Source: Candidatus Absconditabacteria bacterium (GTDB taxonomy: Bacteria > Patescibacteriota > Gracilibacteria > Absconditabacterales > Absconditicoccaceae). From it: a stretch of DNA of 64,000 nt. The translations under genes were made by a program, and so were the position numbers. Location: positions 1 through 64,000 of the forward strand of contig JAQUVI010000004.1 of assembly GCA_028693445.1 (NCBI GenBank), read 5' to 3'. Positions 34,858-43,404 of this stretch are shown here, piece by piece. The notes under the pieces are model-generated. The model worked only from the letters and a program-made list of their open reading frames with translations. It ran no database searches and was not told the DNA's origin. Each line of letters starts with the position of its first letter. Within the stretch, counting starts at the first letter, position 1.

Positions 34858-34956
34858 TAGTAAGATCAAGATATAAAACAATAGAGAAGCAAAAGATATT
34901 TTTTCTTTTTTTGTGCATCTTTTAGAAAACAATATCTTTATCTATTATGATTTTTC

Positions 34957-35541
34957 TTAACTTATAAGTTCAATTTTATCAACATCGATAACTACTGGAG
35001 TAAGTCTTCATAACATTTCTACATTTACTATAGCAGTTCATTTGTTTTCATCTATATTTTTTACAACTCATTTCATTCATTTAAAATCTCATGTTTTTAA
35101 CATAACAACATCACCAATTTTGTATGGAATTATCAGTTCTGATCTTTCTTGAGATTTTTCTATTTGTTTTATAATATCAAGATATTCTTGTTCTGTTAGT
35201 GGTATTGGACGAGTTTCAGCTCATACAATCAATCTAACTCCAGGAGTATTTCTGATAACATATCGTATTTTATCATTCATTTTTGATTTTATGAATACAT
35301 AACCTGGATATAATTTTTTTGATTTTATAACTTTTTCTCATTTTTTGATAGAATATTCTTGAACTACTGGAGACATAAAATCTACTACATCTTCTTCAAG
35401 TTCTTGTTTTTTAATTCTTTCTCTTAAATTTTCTATAACAAGCTCTTCTTGGCCAGCAATTACACTTAACACATACCATTTGTACGAATTATCTTCTATT
35501 TGTCTTTTGATTTCAACAGTACTTACTTCTGTTTTTTGCAT
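34957..35541 (-). CDS. nusG: Transcription termination/antitermination factor NusG
   Basis: 194 residues. NGN domain: YKWYVLSVIAGQEELVIENL, LYPGYVFIKSKMNDKIRYVI, RNTPGVRLIVG; C-terminal KOW domain: YKIGDVVMLKTGDFKGMKG and AIVNVEMLGRLTPVVID. It binds RNA polymerase and couples transcription with translation. It lies 30 bases after secE. Confidence 0.95.
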
Positions 35542-35571
35542 ATGATAAAATTAAATTATAAATTTTGTTTT

Positions 35572-35754
35572 TTATTGCATTATATTATAGAACCATTTGT
35601 ATAAACCTGTAAAAATTGTATCATAAAACACAAAAAGTAATGCAGCAAAAATTACTGCAACAAATATTGCAATAGTAATGTTTATAAAATCCTTTTTTGT
35701 TGGGTGTTTTAATTTTTTGACAGTTTCCAAACTATCGTAAACAAATTTCATCAT
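35572..35754 (-). CDS. secE: Preprotein translocase subunit SecE
   Basis: 60 residues from ATG ATG at 35754 (MMKFVYDSLETVKKLKHPTK), the usual amphipathic helix (KFxxxxxxxxKKxxxPTKKD) before a single membrane segment (NITIAIFVAVIFAALLFVF). A longer frame from TTG at 35817 exists but would add an atypical extension. SecE stabilises SecY in the translocation channel. It begins the secE-nusG-rplK-rplA cluster, a common bacterial order. Confidence 0.9.
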   Translation of the reverse strand: MMKFVYDSLETVKKLKHPTKKDFINITIAIFVAVIFAALLFVFYDTIFTGLYKWFYNIMQ

Positions 35755-35825
35755 TACAAAAAAAATTATGTATAAAGAAACGCCTGTACTTTTTATTAAT
35801 TTACTTTGGTTTTGCAAGAGAAAAT

Positions 35826-36503
35826 TTGAATTATGCTACTATACAAACATATCAGATTTGAGCTGTTTTTTTTATTCATATATCATATCCGTTAACATAT
35901 ACTAATAATTCTGATTTTCTTTGGTTTTTTGTAACAATATCTTTGTATATATTTCAAATCCATTTATCTTTCTTTTTGTATGTAGTTCATAATAAAATAT
36001 TTTGTATCATAACTTCATCTTCTTTTATCAAATCATCTTTGTTTTTTTCTTGTGATAGATTTCACAAAACAACTATTCAATCCTCTTTTGAAATATCTTT
36101 AATTATTCAATTAATTTTTGTTTTGGTTGCAGATTTTCATATACCTATTATGCTAACTGTTTTTATTTTTGTTAGCAATCTTAGATATAAAAGCTGGTCA
36201 AAAAGCTCATTTGAAATAATAGATGTTTTTTCTATATATTTTGGAATTATACTTTTTATTTTATTTCACCATATCAAAAAATCTGATTTTTTTTGATTTA
36301 TGTATGAAATTATTTCTTTTGGATATTCATCTTGTTCAGTAATAATAGTTATTTTTTTTATATTTTTATCAAAAAACAAATATCAGGCAGATTTTAATGC
36401 TGAAGTATATAATTCTGGTCATTTGGGAATATATAAATATTTATATGGTTTTTCTGGAAGATGGTGCTCTTTTTGCAAAATTTCTCAAGCATGAACTATA
36501 TAA
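35826..36503 (+). CDS. Polytopic membrane protein, unrecognised (start uncertain)
   Basis: About 225 residues with six or so hydrophobic segments, ending in GFSGRWCSFCKISQAGTI, a cytoplasmic or periplasmic tail with CxxC. No in-frame ATG exists near the front; TTG at 35826, seven bases after AAGAG, is the best start, TTG at 35943 the alternative. TGA codons are used as Gly. No family recognised; the CxxC might suggest thiol chemistry but nothing supports it further. Confidence 0.5.
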
Positions 36504-36601
36504 GACATTATTTGATTCCTTTTTTGTTCTGTTATTATCATATTTTTTGGGGTTAGATGGATTAGATTGTTTAGATAGATGAGAGTTGGAGAGATTGGGA
36601 T

Positions 36602-36698
36602 AATTCTCTTTGTCGCTCTGAGGTAAAGCCGAAGAGCATAAGAGAACTTAGAATTATTTTTATTCTCTTCGTTTCACTCAGAGAGACAAAAAACAATT
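36602..36698. repeat. Nested palindromic element
   Basis: The outer arms are 36602-36623 and 36677-36698 (AATTCTCTTTGTCGCTCTGA against CTCAGAGAGACAAA...AATT). The inner pair is CGAAGAG (36630-36636) with CTCTTCG (36665-36671). GC content is above the surroundings and no gene is present. Likely a REP-like or MITE-like relic. Confidence 0.6.
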
Positions 36699-36738
36699 CT
36701 AACTTTTATAAAGCGAAGCGTGTCTATTCTATCTAAAA

Positions 36739-37275
36739 TTAAGTTTTTTGGATACTTCTCATGATTTGAAGAACAAATCTATCAGCTAATCTATAACGTT
36801 TTTCTCGTTCTTCTGAAGACATAAATACTACATATACAATTTCTATAAAATATTGTCTAAATATTGTATTTATTTCGTCTTTTATCTTATCTATTTGAGG
36901 CTTTTCTACGTTTTTATAAATTACGACTAAATCCATATCAAGATCAAGTCAAAATCTTTTTCAAAAATAATATTTTTCTATCATAACATCGTATGTTTTA
37001 AATAATTCTATAAGTTCTTGTTTTAATCCAAAGAAAAAGATATCTCTAATTTTATCAAAAAAATCTGGTTTAAGTGATATAGATCGTCATTGGCCTTCTT
37101 TATTTACATCAATAACACAAGCTTCTTCTAGTGAATCTACTTGTTTTTTTATTGCTGGGAAAGTCCATTCTAATTCACTTTCTAAAGCTCTCATAGAAAT
37201 TCCTTGTCTTCTAAAAAGCAAATATTTTAGAATATCTACTTTTGTTTTACTTCAGAAAAGTTTTTCAAGATTCAT
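36739..37275 (-). CDS. Winged-helix regulator with nucleotidyltransferase-like C terminus
   Basis: 178 residues. Residues 1-70 form a winged helix (LFGSKTKVDILKYLLFRR, MRALESELEGTFPAIKKQVD). The second half has FGKRFGLDLDMDLVVIYKNV, resembling the strand with paired Asp of small nucleotidyltransferase-fold proteins, as in wHTH-NTase regulators. It is probably a DNA-binding regulator of nearby genes; targets are unknown. Confidence 0.65.
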
Positions 37276-37353
37276 GAAAAACGTATAAAAATAAAAAATA
37301 TTGATAGCTAATAGTTATCGATTTATTAGAAAATTACAAGAGAAAAAGATGAC

Positions 37354-37381
37354 TTGACTTTTTGTTTTAAAAATTTATTCT
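37354..37381 (+). promoter_or_regulatory. Promoter of the 125-residue gene
   Basis: TTGACT, 16-base spacer, TATTCT. The TTG of the -35 box also reads as a start of a longer frame, which I reject. Confidence 0.6.
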
Positions 37382-37407
37382 ACAAAAAACTCATTAAATA
37401 CATATTT

Positions 37408-37785
37408 ATGAGAAAAATATATAACAAAAACCAAAAAAAACTACAAAGTCTCTTTGATATTGCAGAGACAGTAGAAGTCATATCAAACATTCAAATGTTT
37501 AAAAATATTCAAACATGTTTGATTGTAGTGTATATTATAAGCCTTGATTTCAGGGTTTTGTCTCTTATGGTGTGTTATTTACTTTTGTTTCATTTTTCTT
37601 CTAAGATATATAGAAAATATATTGAAACAAAAAATAACCTTTTAAATCGTTATTCTGAGTTAAGCTATCTTATATCCCAAGAGTTTCGTGATGGCAGAAA
37701 ACTTACAGAATGGCAAAATGAAAGAGATTTCATAACAGAATTATTGGTACAAAAAAAATTAATGGAAAGAAAATTATCATTTTAA
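37408..37785 (+). CDS. UGA-free membrane protein (125 residues)
   Basis: Begins MRKIYNKNQKKLQSLF; two adjacent hydrophobic stretches (TCLIVVYIISLDF and VLSLMVCYLLLFHF) form a helical hairpin in the membrane, and a charged C-terminal helix follows. Only one Gly, GGC. It has the cassette form with promoter and strong terminator (AAAGGAAAGT / ACTTTCCTTT). Function unknown. Confidence 0.65.
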   Translation: MRKIYNKNQKKLQSLFDIAETVEVISNIQMFKNIQTCLIVVYIISLDFRVLSLMVCYLLLFHFSSKIYRKYIETKNNLLNRYSELSYLISQEFRDGRKLTEWQNERDFITELLVQKKLMERKLSF

Positions 37786-37815
37786 AAAGGAAAGTAAAAA
37801 ACTTTCCTTTTTTTT
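37786..37815 (+). terminator. Terminator after the 125-residue gene
   Basis: AAAGGAAAGT / ACTTTCCTTT with eight T. Confidence 0.85.
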
Positions 37816-37894
37816 ATTGCTTTTTAAGTATAAAACTTTAAGTATGATTTTAAAATATATTGAATTTAAAACTTAAAACTAAAAATTTAAAATT

Positions 37895-40510
37895 ATGACA
37901 ACTTATACTCCTGCGATGCAACAATATATTGATATCAAAAAGCAATGCACTGATTGTATTCTTTTTTTTCGTATGGGGGATTTTTATGAAACGTTTTTTG
38001 AAGATGCAAAAATAACTAGTAAGATTTTGGATCTTGTATTGACAAGTAAAAACAAGAATTCTGAGAATCCTATTCCTATGGCGGGGATTCCATATCATAG
38101 CGTCGATAAATATATTCCAAAATTGATATCACATGGACACAAAGTAGCTATAGCTGAACAGACTACTGATCCAGTTCCTGGCAAGATTGTTGAAAGAAAA
38201 ATCACCCAGATTATTACTCCCTGAACATTTATTCAGGAGACAAAAAAAACATTTACTTATATGCTTGCAGTGGGTTTCGAGCCAGTGAAAAGTGGGTATA
38301 ACTTTCACATTGCGTGGTGAGATTTTGCATTGGGAGAATACTGGACAAAAAGTTTTGCAAGCATCGAAGATATGCAGAAATTTATTTTGATCGTAAATCC
38401 GGTAGAAATTATCGTGGATATTGAATTTCCAGACAAAGATGAACTAACCAAACTACTCAAACAATATCAGAATTATTTAATTTCCATATCAGATGTACCA
38501 CATAGATATGAAGAATATTTATTGGAACAATGTAAAATTCAGACACTTTCTAGTTATGGAAAAGCTGTAGAAGAATGAAGATGACAAGCGTTGGCACTCC
38601 TCTTTTCATATTTACAGACAACTCAACAAACAGCTTTGACCAATATTTCTCGTATATCACTACATAGTACAGAAAAAACAGTTCTATTGGATGAAGTGAC
38701 ATTGAAAAATCTAGAAATTTTTTCATCAAGTTATGAAAGTAGTGAAAAATATAGTCTGATTGGGATTTTGGATACAACTAAAACATCTGGCTGATCAAGA
38801 CTTTTACGTTCTATACTTTCGAATCCGATCAATGATTTTGATCAACTAAATACTCGTTTATGACACATTGAATATTATTTAAATAATGAACACGATACTC
38901 ATCATATTCATAATCAATTAGGAAATGTATCTGATATTCCCAAAATTATGAGTAATTTGTTGTATAGAAAACTACTTGCTTCTTGATTTATTAGATTAAG
39001 AAGTACTCTCAGATTGTTCTTTGAGCAAAATATTATGCTTGATGAATTGATTCGTGTTTGATTATCACAAAATACTAAAAATACTATCGAAAATTTCTAT
39101 CATAACTTACAAAAAACAATTAAAGATGATGAAGATTTTGCTGATGATATCAATTTTATACGTGATGGTGTAGATAAAGAAATTGATAGACTGAGAGATA
39201 TTGCGTTTCATTCTGATAAACTTTTGGTAGATTATCAACAATTTTTGGCTGAAATTACATGAATTTCCAATGTAAAAGTAAAATTTATTCTCAATCAATG
39301 ATATTTTATAGAAATCACAAACAAAGATATTGATCAATTTGAAACCAGACTTTTGGAATATAAAAACAATAATTCTGATGATAAAAAATCAGATTTGGTT
39401 CGTAGAAACACGCTTAAATGAGGTCAGAGATTTACTTCTCCATATCTTGATAACCTACAAGAAGAAATCTTGGAGGCGAAAGCACAGTTAGTTAAACAGG
39501 AATTCAGTCGTCTCGCTCACCTCCAACAAGAAATGGCGATGATCGTAGAACCATTGACTGAATTTGCTTTACAGATTTCTTGGTTGGATCTCTTTACTTC
39601 TCAAGCTTTGCTTGCGAAACAATACAATTATAAAAAACCAAATATAACAGAAAACAATCAGATTGAAATTATTGAATGAAGACATCCAGTTATAGAACAT
39701 TTTCTTCCTCAAGATCAGCAATTTATACCAAATACTTTGAATTTTGGAGATCATGATGATTTTTTGCATGTGATCACAGGGCCAAATATGTGAGGTAAAT
39801 CCACATATCTTCGTCAAAATGCTTTAATTATTTTGATGGCCCACTCGGGACTTTTTGTACCTGCAAAAGAAGCTAAAATTTGACTAATTGATGCTTTGTT
39901 TGCACGCGTGTGAAGTGGTGATGTAATAGCCAAAAATCAATCTACCTTTATGACGGAAATGATAGAAGTTGCCAATATATTAAACAACGCTACATCCAAA
40001 AGTTTTATTATTTTTGATGAACTTGGACGTGGAACTTCCACATACGATGGATTAGCGTTGACAAAAGCTATCTTGGAATATATTGTCCAAGAAATTAAAT
40101 CCAAAACATTGATTGCTACTCATTACCATGAATTGATTCAACTTGAATGAACATTACCATGAGTAAAAAATTATAGTGTGAGTGTTTATGAAACAGATAA
40201 AGAGGTTGTTTTTATGAAAAAGATCGCAGCTGGTGGTGCTTCAAAAAGCTATGGGCTTGATGTTGCTAAATTAGCTGGTATTTCACCAGTTATTGTGGAA
40301 AGAGCCAAGGAGAATTTGAAAGCATTGGAAGATAACAAAACTTTATTGTCTTCTCCACCTAAAGCAGATAATAATCTTTTTGTCCCTACTGTTGCTGCCA
40401 AAGATCCTCATTATGAAAAAATAAAAAGTTTGATAGAAAGTTATGATATAAATAGTATGACACCGTTGCAAGCGTTACAGTTGTTGGCGAAGATTAAGGA
40501 GGAATTATAA
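37895..40510 (+). CDS. mutS: DNA mismatch repair protein MutS
   Basis: 871 residues. N-terminal mismatch-binding domain with [18 protein letters not shown] (the conserved FYE) and [14 protein letters not shown]; clamp and lever domains; C-terminal ABC-type ATPase with ITGPNMGGKSTYLR-type P-loop (its first Gly after Met is TGA), [15 protein letters not shown] and [11 protein letters not shown]. It recognises mispairs and starts repair. It stands as a single gene; mutL is not in the window. Confidence 0.96.
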
Positions 40511-40548
40511 GATTTTTGACTATTATTTCATTTCTGCGTTAAGAATTT

Positions 40549-40617
40549 GGAGCGGGAATCTAAAGCTTTTATCTAAGATTCCGACTCCAGCTCCGCAACA
40601 ATGTCGGAATGACATCT
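40549..40617. repeat. REP-like palindrome after mutS
   Basis: Arms GGAGC and GCTCC enclose GGAATCT (40555) and AGATTCC (40576), with TGTCGGAATGACA following. It is GC-richer than its surroundings and non-coding. Its style (GGAATC/GATTCC and GTCGGAATGAC) resembles widespread bacterial REP elements. Confidence 0.6.
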
Positions 40618-40641
40618 TTTATTATTTTTTATTATTATAAT

Positions 40642-40920
40642 ATGACTCGAATCTACATCTTACTTATCTATTTCTTTCTAATAAACCTCGTAACATTTAT
40701 TGTACGAGGAATTGATAAATGGAAGGCAAAGAATCAGAAATGGAGAATCAGAGAAAAAACACTCCTCTATTTTGTTAGTGCTGGATGATGGCTTGGAGCT
40801 TTGGGAGCAATGGAATTTTTGCGTCATAAAACAGTTAAAGGAAAATTTTTAGTCTGGTTTTGGTTATGGACTGGATTATGGATTGTGGGGATTCTTACTT
40901 TGCTTATTTTGTTTGTTTAA
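40642..40920 (+). CDS. DUF1294 family membrane protein
   Basis: 92 residues with three membrane helices. The motifs GIDKWKAKNQKWRIREKTLL and FLRHKTVKGKFL are the signature of DUF1294. Function unknown. Two Gly are TGA. A shortened copy lies at 41415. Confidence 0.85.
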
Positions 40921-40959
40921 TTTCGATTATTTTTCCAATAATTTGTTTTAAATAATTTC

Positions 40960-40987
40960 TTGATTTTTATTGTTTTTTGTTTACAAT
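40960..40987 (+). promoter_or_regulatory. Promoter of the candidate small RNA
   Basis: TTGATT, 16-base spacer, TACAAT. Confidence 0.6.
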
Positions 40988-40994
40988 TATCATT

Positions 40995-41080
40995 GTTCAC
41001 GATGAGGTGTCCGAATTGAGAGAAATACTCACTTCGTCCCCTCTACGAAAGCCTAGGATTTATTTCCTGGGTTTTCTTTT
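40995..41080 (+). ncRNA. Candidate small structured RNA with promoter and terminator
   Basis: Downstream of a good promoter lies a segment that folds as GAGG ... CGAA ... GAG-AGAAATA-CTC ... TTCG ... CCTC (41001-41043), followed by the terminator AAAGCC-AGG / CCT-GGGTTTT (41047-41080). No open frame exists inside. It does not show the SRP RNA, 6S or known riboswitch cores that I can recall. Total transcript is about 85-90 bases. Confidence 0.5.
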
Positions 41081-41361
41081 TGGAGTTTTTTTTGGAGAGG
41101 AATAATATCTAGTATTTGTTTTTTTGCACTTTTTGTTAGTAATTTTGATGAATTTCTGATACCGGGAAGTATTGCTTTTCAAAAAATTTGTTTCTCTATC
41201 CAAAAATCTATAAGAGAATTATAATCGCCATCTCATGTTACAATATATGCTTTTGAAATAGATTTTTCGTAAACATCTCTTAATCAAATTATTGCAATAT
41301 CAATATCTACATTTCATTTTGTTGTTCAATCAGGAAGAATGAGCGTCTCTTTGATAAACAT
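41053..41361 (-). pseudogene. NYN-domain protein, 5'-truncated remnant
   Basis: 102 codons beginning MFIKETLILPDGTTKGNVDI. The body (KGNVDIDIAI, SKAYIVTGDGDYNSLIDFW) is the second half of an NYN (PIN-like) nuclease, with the conserved GDGDY. The first half, which should hold YIDGxN and the first catalytic Asp, is absent, and a TAA lies in frame shortly upstream. It ends in the stem of the small-RNA terminator. Probably a decaying gene. Confidence 0.6.
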
Positions 41362-41414
41362 TTTTCAAGTTAATTTTTGACAAAATTTTATTGATTAATT
41401 ATTGCTTGGATTAT

Positions 41415-41552
41415 ATGTGTTTTATAAGAATAATTGATAAGTGGAAAGCTAGAAACCAGAAATGGAGAATCAAGGAAAAAACGCTCCTTCGGTTCGTATG
41501 GGCTGGAGTGTGGATTGTGGGGATGGTTGTGTTGGGAGTGATATTTTTATAA
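41415..41552 (+). pseudogene. DUF1294 copy with internal deletion
   Basis: 45 codons. The frame reads IDKWKARNQKWRIKEKTLLRFVWAG and then jumps to VWIVGMVVLGVIFL, closely matching the gene at 40642 but lacking about 30 residues including the RHKT motif. Codons here are GGN/TGG without TGA. It is a degraded duplicate. Confidence 0.65.
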
Positions 41553-41615
41553 ATTATTTTTTATAAGTTCAAGAAAATATCATATAAGAGCAGTTATCTC
41601 TTTGTTTATTTTAAT

Positions 41616-42551
41616 TTATAATTTTTTTTTAATATTATTAATTTCTTTTATATTTCTTATTTTGGATTTATAAAAATCAAAATCAGTTTTATTTTTTTTA
41701 ATAATTTCTATAATAGATTTTATATTATAATATGTCTCTGTTCATAAAATTAATGGTAATATTTCTTTTTCGGTTTTTCCTATATATATTTCAATTTTAT
41801 CTTGTTTAGGCTGTAAAAATAAAGAATAAATATTGTGTAATCTATCAAATCATTTAATTTTAGAAAGAAATAAATCATTATTAATATCTTGATAATATTT
41901 ATCTAAATTTTTTGTGTCATTTCATATTCTTTTAGATAAAGAATTTATCATTAACAATACCTTATTTCCAAATATATTTAATATATCTTTTTGAGTTTGG
42001 TCAAAATCATCTTTTGTGTCTTCTACTACATCATGTAACAAAGCAACTATAATAGAATCCGTATCTAATCAATCTTTCATAGCATATATAGCAACTGACA
42101 TTGGATGTATTATATATGGCGATCATTCATCTCTAACCTGTCAGAGATGTTTTTCCTTAGCGAAATTTAATGCATTTAAAATCCTATTTTTATCTAAATC
42201 TTTTCTTATATCTAAGATCTCCAAAAATCTTTTTTCTGTTCTTTCAAGAGAAATTATATAATCAAGTTCATTTTTGATATTATTAATCATTTTCATATTA
42301 TTTTCTTTATTATTCAACTCTTTCTCAAAAGACTCTTTATTAATGATTTGTCAATCATTTTGAATTTTATTAAATCAAATATAATTAGATATTCGTTGAC
42401 CATTTACAAAAGATAAAGACTCTCATCATCTTTTAGTATATTGTATTTTTGTTAATATCTTTTCGTTTTGTGTATCTACCAAAAAATATTCTTCATTTAC
42501 TATTGTTTTATTATCATTGTTATTTATTTGATTTGTTTCATATTTTTCCAT
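41616..42551 (-). CDS. RelA/SpoT-type HD alarmone hydrolase
   Basis: 311 residues. N-terminal 110 residues are unassigned. Then the HD domain of RelA/SpoT proteins: LNALNFAKEKHLGQVRDEGS, PYIIHPMSVAIYAM (first His), IIVALLHDVVEDT (HD at about 173), IFGNKVLLMINSLSK and the KIKGFDRLHNIYSL motif. All metal ligands are present, so it should hydrolyse (p)ppGpp or related alarmones. There is no synthetase domain in this chain. It lies 26 bases after the synthetase-like gene; a pairing as toxin and antidote is inferred. Confidence 0.85.
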
Positions 42552-42576
42552 TATAGTAATGTTTAAAAAATAAATA

Positions 42577-43371
42577 TTATTTTGATATACTATATGCATA
42601 ATCATATAATAAATTACTGTAGTTAGTTATTTTTTGATTATATGAATATATGGTTTCATAAGTAAATCAATTTAATCGTTCTGGGATTATTTTGTATGGA
42701 TTCTCTTTAACATCCAAGACGTTTTCTAATTCTCTTGTTAATTCATATAATTTATGTCAATTTATATTATTTAATATATCTGGTAAATCAATATATTTGT
42801 GAGATTTTTGATTATCAATTGCTTTCTTTTCTAATCTACTATTAATTATGTTATTTATATTTTTATCAAAATCATTAAATATATTATCATTTCTATTTGT
42901 TTTTTCTATAATATCTCAATAAAAATTATTTTTAGGATTTTGTTTTATATCCTCAGTTTTGTTATTTATATAATCTTTTGGAATAATTAATCAATTTTCT
43001 TTTGATTCAAGTAGGTTTTTGGTATTTATTTGTAATTCAAACACTTTTCAAGTGATAGATGTTACAGAAACATTAATATCTCTATATCAAGTTTTTCTTT
43101 GAAAATTATCTTTTACAAAAACAGATACCACATCTGGATGTTTTAATAATTCATTAAAAGCTTTATATACATCTTCTATATTATTGTATACCAATGTTCA
43201 TCTCGATATATCCAGTAGTTTATTTACATTACCATTATATTCACCGACAATCTTCTCAATAGCTCTGGCTGGATTATCAATTCATTTTAAAGGAGCATTT
43301 TTTATTTCTCATAATACTTCATATATTATATCTTGCATTATTTTTTGTTTGATTATATCTGTTTCTACCAT
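42577..43371 (-). CDS. RelA/SpoT-type synthetase-domain protein
   Basis: 264 residues. Visible: NPARAIEKIVGEYNG, KLLDISRGTLVYNN (the catalytic Asp of DLxGxR), FVKDNFQRKTGYRDINVSV (GYR-LH position, residues 87-103) and KVFELQINTKNLL (the catalytic Glu of EIQIRT at about 112). These are the key marks of the (p)ppGpp synthetase fold. The rest (120-264) is helical and unassigned. Upstream of its ATG the same frame is open back to the TAA of the giant gene, 33 bases before. Product could be ppGpp, ppApp or pyrophosphorylated tRNA; not decidable here. Confidence 0.75.
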
Positions 43372-43404
43372 TCATGGTAAGATTTTTTCTATATAATATT
43401 TTTT

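Noticed and set aside
35572-35817. SecE starting at TTG 35817 (81 residues)
   Set aside because: The 60-residue form from ATG ATG at 35754 matches the family; the extra region has no counterpart and covers the promoter zone.
37354-37407. Upstream extension of the 125-residue gene from TTG at 37354
   Set aside because: That TTG is the -35 box of a good promoter; the ATG at 37408 follows the -10 at a sensible distance.
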